Source: Breviolum minutum Mf 1.05b.01 (taxonomy: Eukaryota > Sar > Dinophyceae > Suessiales > Symbiodiniaceae). Taken from it: a DNA stretch of 64,000 nt. Numbering within the stretch: position 1 is the stretch's first letter; each line of letters opens with the position of its first letter. Shown here piece by piece: positions 24,536 to 48,178 of the stretch. The position numbers and the translations under genes are program-made. The notes below the pieces were generated by a model that had not been told where the DNA came from, did not search any database, and was given only the letters and a program-made list of their open reading frames with translations. The stretch spans positions 22,303-86,302 of the forward strand of contig DF239092.1 of NCBI GenBank assembly GCA_000507305.1. Direction: 5' to 3'.

Positions 24536-24536
24536 N
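24536..24536. other. Single undetermined base: probable assembly join
   Basis: An isolated N. To its left is minus-strand NTF2-like coding sequence, cut in the middle of a unit. To its right is plus-strand Copia gag sequence with no LTR or leader. The abrupt change of content on either side suggests a scaffold or contig join rather than a miscalled base. Confidence 0.7.
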
Positions 24537-24587
24537 ACGGCAAGCCCGGAGGACTCAGAGGACTTTGGAAGTCCTGTTTCTGCAGCC

Positions 24588-26685
24588 ATGCCGGCTGAAG
24601 AACCTGGGGAAGGTGATGGTAAAAGTCAGCACATTTGGAGTCTCCTTCCGAGTTTTGACCCGAGTACTGACAGTGCTCGAGAGTACATCGAGAAGGTGAA
24701 GTTCATTGATGGAATCTGCCCAAAGAAAGATCGAGCCATGTTGGCACCTCGACTGGCAATGTTGTGCCGAGGGACGGCTTGGGGACAAGTCAAAAGTCTT
24801 CCTTCAGCATCTTTGGTCGATGAAACCAACGGAGTGAAGAATCTACTGGCAGCCCTCTCGACCTGGGAGGAGTCTTCAGAGATGCGTACCTTTGAGCTTT
24901 TTGAGCGGGCCATCTACAAGACGACGCAACGACCTGATGAATCGTCTTTGAGTTTTGTCAATAGACTTCAGGTGGCATTCAATGAATTGGGAAGCACTAC
25001 CATCGATGAGATGCGAGCCTTCTTACTGTTGCGCCAGAGCGCATTGACATCGGAGGACAAGAAGAAGGTGCTGACTATGACCCAGGGAAAGATGGACAAA
25101 GGACTGATTGAACAGTCAATGCGGACATTGGCTACTTCAATCTTGTCTGGAGAGCCCAAGAAGAAAATCTACCCCATCAACTATGTGGAGCCTGAGGTGA
25201 AAGAGGTTCCCGAGACAGATCCTACGGTGACGGCCTACTACACCCACGTGGACGAGGAGGACGTTGACCAGGAGTCCATCGAGCAGTTGGCCAATCAGGG
25301 TGATGCAGATGCACTTCAAGTGCAGGCCTTTGAAAAGGATTTGGAAGACCTTTTCCAAGAGATTCCCGACATGCATCATGCCCTTATTAGCTATCAGACT
25401 GCCCGACAGAAACTGGTAGAGAAGAAGAAGTACCGTGGTTTCTGGCCCTCGGGCCGTGGCAAAGGCTCACACAGTTTTGGTGGTGGTGGAAAATTTGGTA
25501 AGAAAGGAAAAGGGAAGACCAGCTTGTTGGCAAGAATAGCTAACAGCCACTGCAAAAACTGCGGTGAAAAGGGGCACTGGAAAGATGAGTGCCCCAACAA
25601 GCCAAAAGACACCGTGAACGTGGTGACGCAGGTCACTTCACCACCGGGATTGAAGCACTATGAGGAAAAGAATGACGACCAGGTCATCTTCGAGGAGTTT
25701 ACGGAGGAGGCCTTCACGGTGATTGGAGAGCCGGGACCTTCCACCATTGAAGAGCTCTATCACGCCACGAAGTTTGAGAAGCCGTCGGAGCAGACCCTGG
25801 AAGAGTTTGCCAAGTCCTTGAAGTCATCTCGCAGCAGTGCATCATCACAGGACTGCCACTCTCACACAATCGTTGTTGGTTTGTCCGAATTTGCATGTGA
25901 TTTCATGGCCGAAGAAAACACAAGTAGGATTGATAGGGATAAACATAAAGAAGGGCATTTTGAAAAAGATCCAATCATTGCATCACATAAAACGGAGGAA
26001 GTTGACTGCCTTTTCGCCATTGAGGAAAACACCCGATTTCATGCGATTAGGTTTTTGTCTCATCGTCTTGCATCCAGGCGAGCCGAACACCATTTGCCTG
26101 AAACCTTACTTCCGAAAGGTAAATCGTTGGGTGAATGCTTTGTCAGCAAATCATCCGGAGAAGTTTCAGGAGGTCATGGGATGGCCATTTTAGATACTGG
26201 AGCAAGTCGCTCCGTGGTTGGAGAAGACATCGTCCCTGCACTGATGAAAAGTTTGCCGGACATCATTCGATCCATGGTTTGTGAATCACCCAGCAAAGTA
26301 GGTTTTAGATTTGGGAATAATCAAATAACCTATAGTTTCAAACAATTGAAGATCCCAATCCTGCAAAAGGGAATGAGAGTTTGGTTGGCGATCGAAGTCG
26401 TTCCGAAAGCCACACCGTTTTTGCTGTCAATTCACCCCATGAAAACCCTAGGAGCTTGCATTGATTTAGACACAAACAAATGTTTCCTGAAGAGACTAGG
26501 TAGATCATTGCAATTGAAACAAAGCCGAAATGGATTATACCTTGTGAACTTGCAAGAATTGTGTTTGCCAAGTGAAGAGAAGACTCATGACAGTCTTCAT
26601 GTTAATACCACAGCCACAGCTGTATCAAAAGTTTCGACACCACCCGATCTGTGTTCATCAAGTGATCCCGTGGACCATGCCATTG
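24588..26685 (+). CDS. gag-PR: Copia gag and protease region
   Basis: Open from the N; the first ATG is at 24588. The N-terminal 300 codons form a Copia-type gag (for example FELFERAIYKTTQRPDESSL, a UBN2-like helical pattern). A CCHC zinc knuckle, CKNCGEKGHWKDEC, lies at about 25551-25592 after a Gly/Lys-rich stretch. The aspartic protease has its active-site motif AILDTGASRSVVG at about 26185-26220, followed by a beta-rich region (VWLAIEVVPKATPFLLSIHP) to about 26570. Gag packages the RNA and the protease cleaves the polyprotein. The frame stays open beyond 26685, but coding character there moves to another frame. The true start may lie in sequence missing left of the N. Confidence 0.8.
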
Positions 26686-27372
26686 CAGAGGGAAGTGACC
26701 GAAGCTCTCAAGGCAACAGCCCAGAGTGTGGTAGAGAGTCTGAAGTTTCTGCTAGTGATTTTGATGAGTCAACTGGAGGTCTTAGACTCAGATCGAGCAG
26801 TACCAGACGATCAAGCCCAGGCCATTCAACGTCTCAACAACGAGGTGATCAGCCAACGCAATCGGATCGAAGAGATTGCACGTTTGCTGCGACAACCTGG
26901 AAGTCCATCCCGTTTCGACCTCAACCTGTCCACTACTCTAAACTCCGACGACGAGTTCGAGCATGTGGATTTGGCTGGACTACCAATGGGAGAAACATCA
27001 CCTCCGAGGAGGAGTCGAGCAACAGGGACATCATTGAGAGTCAACACGTCCCGAACCCAGACAAGTCAGCCAGTGGTGACATCAACTCCAGCAGCATATC
27101 CAGCGCCGGCTCCATCAACACCAGCGATTCCTGCAGCACCAATGGCGGGAACACAACTGGTTCACACTGCCCAGGCTCTGGAGAGTTGGGGATGCAAGCG
27201 CATCTCTTGGGGAAAGAAGCACGTTTCGAAGCAATACCGCGAGGTGTACGAGATCGACCCTGGCTACGTCGAATGGATCCGTGCTCGAGCAAGCACTCTC
27301 ACGCCAGCCATGTCAGACTTTCTGACGTATTGCCAGGCCAGAGAAGGTGTGGAACAAAGCATCCACCAATGA
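26686..27372 (+). CDS. Copia polyprotein middle segment in a shifted frame, with a DUF3820-like motif
   Basis: Coding character moves by +1 relative to gag. This frame has a coiled-coil part (AIQRLNNEVISQRNRIEEIA), a Pro/Ala/Thr linker, then SWGKKHVSKQYREVYEIDPG followed by YVEWIRARASTL. The last part resembles the DUF3820-like pattern (phi-x-G-K-x-x-x-K-x-(Y/F)-x-E-V-x-x-x-D-P-x-Y-(V/L)-x-W) found in some exonuclease-associated proteins. The old frame over the same bases gives only a Ser/Arg-rich shadow. The frame ends at TGA 27370-27372, just where coding returns to the gag frame. Its role in the element is unknown. Confidence 0.55.
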   Translation, partial: QREVTEALKATAQSVVESLKFLLVILMSQLEVLDSDRAVPDDQAQAIQRLNNEVISQRNRIEEIARLLRQPGSPSRFDLNLSTTLNSDDEFEHVDLAGLPMGETSPPRRSRATGTSLRVNTSRTQTSQPVVTSTPAAYPAPAPSTPAIPAAPMAGTQLVHTAQALESWGCKRISWGKKHVSKQYREVYEIDPGYVEWIRARASTLTPAMSDFLTYCQAREGVEQSIHQ

Positions 27373-28640
27373 GAGCTCAAGATCGAGTGCTTGAACACCT
27401 CATGATGGTAGAATCTGAAGAAGAGATCAAATGGTTAATGGCTTGTAGATCTGATGTTGAAACAACACCACATCGTTTAGATCTTTTGGAGGTGTATGCA
27501 CAAGCTGATAGCCGACTTGCAGCTGAAGTGTCTCGATTAGGCGGCCGGTCTAAACGGTTCACACTACAGGATGGAGATCTTAGTAAATTTGAGGGACAAG
27601 TACAATTGTTAAAGACCATTTTTCGACATCAACCTGAACACATTTGGCTAGCTCCTGAGTGTGCACCATGGTGTTCATGGAACCGTTTCAATATGAATCG
27701 AAGCCGATCGTCGCACGACCACGTGATCAAGTCCCAGGAAGCCAGAACTCATCTTAGGTTGTGTGCTCTGATTTCCAAAATTCAACTCGATAGTGGTAGA
27801 CATATTCATGTTGAAAATCCTGGAACTTCAAGCATGTGGACTCAGCCCGAGATGGAACCCATCCTTCGCGGCACTCTGCCGACCTTCTTGGATCAGTGTC
27901 GATTTGGTCTGAAACATCCAGAAAACGAGATGCCACTCCAAAAACGGACTCGCATACAGACTTCCTTTAGACCATTGCATGAGACATTGGACGGTAGACT
28001 TTGTCAGAAAGATCATCAACATCATGCCATCGAAGGATCGTGTCGAGTCAATAATCAAAGGATAGCAGTCTCTCGTTTTGCAGCCTGGTATCCCAGACAG
28101 TTTGCTAGGACAATTGCAAAAAGCATCATGAAGCAAGTCTCCATAGAGGAATGTTATCCCATTTGGCCTTTAGTACCTGTCATTGATGAACATCCAAGAC
28201 CTGAAGAAACAGAAACACGACAGTCTAAGAGAGCCAAGAAAAACGAGGAGGAACAGAAAGCAATCAGAAGACTAGAAGAGGATCTAGAAGAGAGTGCTTC
28301 AAAAAGACCACGTCCAGAAGAAACAAAAGAGAAACAACAAGAGATTGTTGTAGAAGATCATGAATGGAAAGAGTTGTTCAAAGAGTTTCAGCAGGTTTTG
28401 CCAAAATCTGGAGTGACAGTCTGGAATGATCAAAGTTTGCCACTGATGCAAAACGTACAGCAGCTCGTTCCAAACTATGAAATCCAATCCATCATGGCCG
28501 GGAAGGGGCGTGAAAAGTTCATGATCCATCCAGACGGTCTGTTGAACAGACACACCTTTATCCAGAAACGTCTTTCGCATCAGATCATTGACCTAGGAAG
28601 TGAGGATCTAACTGGAGCTTCCAAAAGACATCAAGGAAGA
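27373..28640 (+). CDS. Extra methyltransferase-like module of the Copia polyprotein
   Basis: This lies in the gag frame again. From about 27475 it reads LDLLEVYAQADSRLAAEVSR, then RFTLQDGDLSKFEGQ, then HIWLAPECAPWCSWNRFN. Later come a conserved-looking DSGRHIHVENPGTSSMWTQP and the segment about HLRLCALISKIQ. The first motif looks like the glycine-loop strand of a Rossmann SAM-binding fold, with its glycines lost. APECAPWCSW is in the place where C5-cytosine methyltransferases have PPCxxFS. After about 28150 the sequence is a charged linker (EETETRQSKRAKKNEEEQKA). Such a module is not part of the standard Copia set. Methyltransferase ancestry is my inference from motif order; the module may be catalytically dead. 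Confidence 0.45.
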
Positions 28641-28666
28641 AAGACCACTCCTTCACATATCATGAT

Positions 28667-29326
28667 GTGTGTATATTCGGAAGACCAAAGGTGGATGATG
28701 AGCCGAGAGGGGTGTTAGATCAACCTCAACATGCACCACGAGCTAGTGAGGATCCGAAGCCTGACCGACCATTGGGCAGTGAAGCCATTCCTCTGGGTTC
28801 ATGGACCGCATCGGCTGTGTCACAATCCGGACCAAAGTTTAGAAGTTTGAGTAGTGAACAGCAATCAATGATAAAGAAACTGCACAACAATCTAGGACAT
28901 CCCACTTCTGAGAAGTTAGCCAAGCACCTCAAAGATAGTGGTTCACCCGAAGAGGTAGTTGAGGGGGCTAAAGATTTTTTGTGTAGTTCATGTGTTGAAC
29001 GTAGACCGCCCAGTTTACATCATCCTGGACAATTGAGAGAAGCCCAAGACTTCAACCATCGTGTTTTGATAGACGGTTTTGAATGGAAAAGTGGCAATGG
29101 CAAGTATAAAGCATATGTGTTGCACATCATTGACGAAGCCACTCATTTTCATCTAGGCCGTAGGACGCAAAGGGATGGAGCACTTGCCCAACAGATCTTC
29201 GAGAACTGTTGGTCATCGTGGGCAGGAACCCCTCACCGGGTAGTTGTGGATTGCGGCGGTGAGTTTATAGCTGAAGATTGGAAGCAGTTTTTACAAAAGG
29301 AGAATATCGTTCCTGATTTGACTTGA
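28667..29326 (+). pseudogene. INT: Copia integrase, broken by TGA
   Basis: Coding continues in a third frame, overlapping the end of the previous one (28667-28718). It shows the HHCC zinc-binding region (KLHNNLGHPTSEKLAKHL, then DFLCSSC), then catalytic-core signatures: VLIDGFEW with the first Asp, HIIDEATHF, and VVVDCGGEF with the second Asp. At 29324-29326 the frame meets TGA in ...DLT-stop-APWQRGRIERHGQTIKEM. The sequence after the stop is typical integrase (ERHGQTIKE) in the same frame, so this is a single nonsense change. The integrase would join cDNA to host DNA; this copy cannot make it without readthrough. Confidence 0.8.
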
Positions 29327-32188
29327 GCACCCTGGCAAAGGGGTCGTATAGAACGCCATGGTCAGACCATTAAGGAAATGCTGGCCCGCATCGATAACGA
29401 AGAGAACATTACTAACGATTCCCAATTTGACAAGGCTTTGCACCAATGTTTTCGGGCGAAAAACATGCTGTCAAGTGTTTGCGGATATAGTCCTGAGCAG
29501 GCAGTGTTAGGAAAGACATCCAGGTTACCAGCTTCCATCACTTCAGACGAAGAAACCCCAGCTCACCTGCATTCCATGGCCGATGACACTGGTCGCTTTT
29601 TTGATTCTCTGCGTCTGAGAACGGAAGCGCGAAAGGCATTCTTGGAAAGTGATAACAGTAGTGCAGCAAGAGCAATGCGACGTAAGTCACGGGGTGAGGG
29701 GATGAATTGGAAAAATGGTCAACCCTGTATGTACTGGGATAAGAGGAAATCTCCCAACATGTTAGAAAAAGGGAAATGGTGTGGTCCGGCACAAGTTGTT
29801 TTAGCCGAATCTCAATCGATCATATGGATCACCCACATGAATCGTTTGTTGCGTTGTGCCCGAGATAACTTGAGACCAGTAAGCCTGCGAGAGTTTGTTA
29901 ATCATCGACCTTTTCAGCAGCAATTTAATCCTGCCAATTTAAAGGAAATGTCCGAAACCTTACAGAGAAACCTTAGGCAAAGAAGTGGTATGTTCCAATT
30001 TTCCGATTTAAGTGATCCATCAGTGGAACCACCAGCCGAACCAGAAGCACAGTTGGGTAGTCAACCAGAGGAGGAACCCCACCAACCGTCACGCCGAAAT
30101 AGCACCCAAGAACCCAATCGAATCAACTTAGAAGCACATATGGTCCCAATACCACAAGGTGATTCAGAGTATGAACCCACAACACCTGATCATGAAACAT
30201 ACGGGGAACAGGATGCTCCACAGGAGCTATCCGCGGGGAGTGAACATCCTGTAGGGGAGGAGCAGGAAAATTCACTAGAGTTTGCCGATAGTGTCATAGA
30301 AAACGCACTGATTGTCGAGAATGCTGATTGTGACGACATTGTCCCCGGCGACGAAGACACGCTATGGACGGAGTCAGTCGATTCGCAACTCGATTTTTGT
30401 CAGTACGAATTTGACGTTCCCATACATCACCTGATGTTGTGCCAACAGGTCACTGATGACCATGTAGCCATGTTAGCTGCAGCAGCTAAACGGGGAAAAG
30501 GGGAAGTGAAGTTATCCACCTTAAGTGATGCTGATAAGTGTTTGTTCAAAAAGGCCAAAGAAAAGGAATTAGGTTGTTGGTTGGAAACAAGCACTGTTTC
30601 GAAGATTCTTCGTAACAAAATTCACCCTGATCGTATAATGACTTCACGTTGGATACTCACATGGAAAGAAGACCCATCACAAGCTAGCGGGACAAAGGCT
30701 AAGGCCCGATTAGTAGTGCGGGGATACCAAGACCCAGAATTAGACAAGGTGAGCACTGATTCACCGACTCTTTCTAGGGATAGTCGAATGTTACTACTTC
30801 AGACAATTGCATCTCATCATTGGACCTTGCAAAATTTCGACATAAAGACAGCATTCCTCCGTGGCCGTTCCGACGGAAGAACATTAGCTATGGACCCAGT
30901 ACCTGAACTCAGAGAGCTAATGGGAATGACCCAAAATGAAGTCTGTCTTTTAGAAGGAAATGCATACGGCCGTGTTGATGCACCATTGTTGTTTTATCGA
31001 GAATTTCGTCAAAAGTTAGAAAGTATAGGATTTGTTGCCCATCCCCTAGATGGTTGTCTCTTTCTTTTACGGAATACCGAGAACCCTGAAGTTTTAGATG
31101 GTATCTTAGGCACGCATGTGGACGACGGAATAGGCGGAGGTAACCATAGGTACGATGAAGCACTTATGATCCTTCAAAAATCATTACCTTTTGGATCCCG
31201 AGATTTCCGAAAATTTAAGTTCACTGGTTTGGACATGGAACAGCGTCCTGACTATTCCATCAAGGTGAGTCAAGGTGAGTATATCCATAGAATATCCCCG
31301 ATCAATGTGCCAAAAATTCGGAGGTTAGACAAAACCCTGGAAGCCACCGCGTCGGAAGTACAAGAGCTACGTGGGCTTTGCGGGAGTTTGCAATATGCAG
31401 CAGTGCACAGCAGGCCTGATATAGCAGCAAAAGTTGCTTTTATTCAGAAATCTATCACTAAAGCCACTGTTGATACCTTGTTGGAAGCCAACAGAGTTTT
31501 AGTTGAAGCACAAAAAACTGCTGATACTGCATTGTTTGTCCGACCGTTGTCATTGGAAACCATGACTTTTGCGAGTTTTGGGGATGCAAGCTTTGCATCG
31601 GCATCGCAGCTTCGTGCCCAACAGGGTGTGTTTATCATGGCATGTACACCAGAACTAGCAGAGAATAAACCATCTACCTTTTCACCTATTGCATGGAGTT
31701 CCAAACAAATAGGTAGGGTAGTGAGATCAACTCTGAGTGCCGAAGCATATGCTATGTCATCATCATTAGATAAGCTGAACTGGATTAGATGCATGTGGGG
31801 ATTCATACTTAGTCCTTCCTTCCGTTGGCAGAAACCCGAAGTATCACTTCCAACACTTCCTAAGGCACTGCTTGTAACTGACTGTAAGTCTTTTTATGAC
31901 CTCGTGACAAAGTTAGCTACTCCAAACTGTGAAGAATGGAGAACTACCATTGAGGTGATGTTGATTAAAGAGCAATCACAGGAAAACATTTCGTGCCGAT
32001 GGATTTCTACTGCCATTATGCTGGCCGATCCACTGACCAAACCGATGGATGCCAGTTTTCTTCGAAGTGTCTTGCAGCTAGGAAAATTTAGAATATATGA
32101 TGAACATCAAACGTTGCAAAACAACGTTCATCGTAAAGTGGCTGCGAGATGGATCCGAGGAATGGAAGATAGTAGTCCCAACATTTAA
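29327..32188 (+). CDS. RT-RH: Copia integrase C-terminus, reverse transcriptase and RNase H
   Basis: Same frame as the integrase; the first ATG after the stop is at 29378. About 29327-29900 is the rest of the integrase and its C-terminal domain (WCGPAQVVLAESQSIIWITH). About 30000-30400 is an acidic linker. The RVT_2-type reverse transcriptase spans about 30500-31250: KARLVVRGYQDPE, TLQNFDIKTAFLRG, and the catalytic pair in GTHVDDGIGGG (HVDD in place of YVDD). RNase H follows with its four acids in place: FGDASFASAS, STLSAEAYAM, LLVTDCKSFYDLV and MLADPLTKPMD. The frame ends with TAA at 32186-32188. No disabling break is seen within RT-RH. Confidence 0.88.
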   Translation, partial: APWQRGRIERHGQTIKEMLARIDNEENITNDSQFDKALHQCFRAKNMLSSVCGYSPEQAVLGKTSRLPASITSDEETPAHLHSMADDTGRFFDSLRLRTEARKAFLESDNSSAARAMRRKSRGEGMNWKNGQPCMYWDKRKSPNMLEKGKWCGPAQVVLAESQSIIWITHMNRLLRCARDNLRPVSLREFVNHRPFQQQFNPANLKEMSETLQRNLRQRSGMFQFSDLSDPSVEPPAEPEAQLGSQPEEEPHQPSRRNSTQEPNRINLEAHMVPIPQGDSEYEPTTPDHETYGEQDAPQELSAGSEHPVGEEQENSLEFADSVIENALIVENADCDDIVPGDEDTLWTESVDSQLDFCQYEFDVPIHHLMLCQQVTDDHVAMLAAAAKRGKGEVKLSTLSDADKCLFKKAKEKELGCWLETSTVSKILRNKIHPDRIMTSRWILTWKEDPSQASGTKAKARLVVRGYQDPELDKVSTDSPTLSRDSRMLLLQTIASHHWTLQNFDIKTAFLRGRSDGRTLAMDPVPELRELMGMTQNEVCLLEGNAYGRVDAPLLFYREFRQKLESIGFVAHPLDGCLFLLRNTENPEVLDGILGTHVDDGIGGGNHRYDEALMILQKSLPFGSRDFRKFKFTGLDMEQRPDYSIKVSQGEYIHRISPINVPKIRRLDKTLEATASEVQELRGLCGSLQYAAVHSRPDIAAKVAFIQKSITKATVDTLLEANRVLVEAQKTADTALFVRPLSLETMTFASFGDASFASASQLRAQQGVFIMACTPELAENKPSTFSPIAWSSKQIGRVVRSTLSAEAYAMSSSLDKLNWIRCMWGFILSPSFRWQKPEVSLPTLPKALLVTDCKSFYDLVTKLATPNCEEWRTTIEVMLIKEQSQENISCRWISTAIMLADPLTKPMDASFLRSVLQLGKFRIYDEHQTLQNNVHRKVAARWIRGMEDSSPNI

Positions 32189-32238
32189 ATATAGCCAGTC
32201 GAGACCATGCACTTGTCAACATTTAAATATAGCCAGTG
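32180..32238. repeat. 21-bp direct repeat at the 3' end of the Copia element
   Basis: CAACATTTAAATATAGCCAG(T) occurs at 32180-32200, overlapping the stop codon, and again at 32218-32238. The two copies are 38 bp apart. It may be a remnant of LTR/polypurine-tract rearrangement or a simple local duplication. Confidence 0.85.
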
Positions 32239-32318
32239 TGAATTTGGCAAGCCTTGACAACTGCATGTCGGTACTTGCATGACTTTTCCAGCACCTTATC
32301 TATTCGAACATCCTGAAG

Positions 32319-33384
32319 GCACAGCACGAATTGCGAAGTTTGGCATCCGATCGATGCTTGGACGAACTCCTTTGGCTCAAGGCCAATTATCAGGTGTGGG
32401 GAAAAATAGAAGGGTGTGGCGGCCCGTGGATGTGGCAGCCATTGGGGACTTTGGCGTAGGAGTTGGTAACTCCTTTCAATTGGTATCTCATCTACTTCTT
32501 TTGGAACAGGGTTCCTAGTGGTGTGGTTCCCTTCCCTGGGGCAATCACATATATATATATATACGTGTATGTATGTATATGAATATATTATATATGCATA
32601 TGTCTTATGCATATATATAATAGATATAATCAAAGCTGCAAATGGATTTGTGCATGCACATTCACATTTTGAGTTGTTTGCCTATCAATTGAATCATCTG
32701 TACATCTATTAGCATATTGATTCATTCATGTCAATGAATGCAATGCATGTATCCATATTTGTTGATCTATGTATCCTTCTCCCTAAATGTAGCTGTATAC
32801 AATATACACATGATATATGTACAGTGTATCTCCACCTATCCCCAAATCCCTCCAAAGTTCGCCTCCTGCATGGTGGACAGAATTTGCTCGAAGCTACCCA
32901 TGCGTGCCGCCAAGTCGTTCAACCTCAAGCTTACCCCGGAGGAGCAGCACTTGGTGTGGTCTCCCTCCAGCATTGAAATGGCCAAACACAAATCACGTCT
33001 AAAGGTCAATCAGTAGGAGTAACATGTATTCATATGTACTGTATACTGTATACATATATTATTTACATATTATGTAAAAAATTTGTGTATATACAGTACG
33101 TATATATGTAAACACCCCCAGGCAAAAACCACATGGCCCGGCAAAATCATCGAAATTCCTAAGGCCACAGGCTGTGTCTGGGCACCTTGGCCTTCAGCCT
33201 TGCAGCAAATGGGCTTGACGGCTTCGCAGTACATACTGTTGATGGACAAAATCCCGCACCACCTGGGATGGTTAAAACACTATAAATACTGGGATAATCA
33301 TCATCCTTCGTGGTGCAGGATTTTGTCCATCAACAGTACGTTCAACATCTCAAAAAACAACTCAGAGTCGTGATACCTACATAA
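32319..33384 (+). CDS. Short plus-strand spliced gene (3' part), family unknown
   Basis: Three exons join in phase: 32319-32393 (25 codons, AQHELRSLASDRCLDELLW, between CTGAAG|G and CAG|GTG), 32858-33004 (49 codons, including KSFNLKLTPEEQHLVW, ending AAG|GTC), and 33122 onward (after CCCCAG|G, AKTTWPGKIIEIPKATG). The third exon carries a TIR element at 33227-33339. Removing 33233-33339 gives SQYVQHLKKQLRVVIPT and a TAA at 33382. Retaining it, or using GT at 33229 and AG at 33336, gives a different short tail ending at 33373. Upstream exons are not seen and would lie toward the Copia insertion. Almost alone among host genes it runs on the plus strand, convergent with the next gene. Confidence 0.5.
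33227..33339. repeat. TIR element inside a coding exon, candidate introner-like insertion
   Basis: The arms 33234-33262 (TACTGTTGATGGACAAAATC...) and 33310-33338 pair at 28 of 29 positions, enclosing 47 bp. The hexamer CAGTAC occurs at 33227-33232 and 33334-33339, flanking or overlapping the arms as a target-site-like repeat. It sits in the third exon of the plus-strand gene, and coding continues on both sides. Confidence 0.85.
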
Positions 33385-33490
33385 TACCTACATTAAATGT
33401 TACTAATAGGGTATCATAGGAGGCTGCCAAACCCTGAAACCTCAAGCACTTAAAATTTCAAAGGATCCAAATATTCAGTTTTTTCCCTAC

Positions 33491-48101
<14,611 letters not shown>

Positions 48102-48178
48102 CTCAACCCTCCACCTTCCTTACCTGGGTTCATCCCGAAATTTCACCACCGAAATCCTGGATCTTGGACCTGCTCTGC

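Larger units (their letters stand above)
24537..32188 (+). mobile_element. Copia-type (Pseudoviridae-like) retrotransposon, internal region, decayed
   Basis: Domain order on the plus strand is gag with CCHC knuckle, aspartic protease, an extra methyltransferase-like module, zinc-binding and catalytic integrase, then reverse transcriptase and RNase H. Integrase before RT is the Copia order. The polyprotein changes frame three times (near 26.69, 27.35 and 28.65 kb) and has an in-frame TGA at 29324-29326, so this copy is probably inactive unless some breaks are sequence errors. No left LTR exists next to the N at 24536, and I could not find a right LTR. A 21-bp direct repeat lies at the 3' end. 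It is inserted in the opposite direction to most host genes. Confidence 0.9.

Noticed and set aside
26572..27372. Independent gene inside the Copia element
   Set aside because: It reads as a frame-shifted part of the same polyprotein, because coding returns to the gag frame immediately after its stop.
32375..32386. Match to the end of the dinoflagellate spliced leader (TTTGGCTCAAG)
   Set aside because: Only 11 bases match, and they encode LWLK within a well-supported exon; chance is likely.
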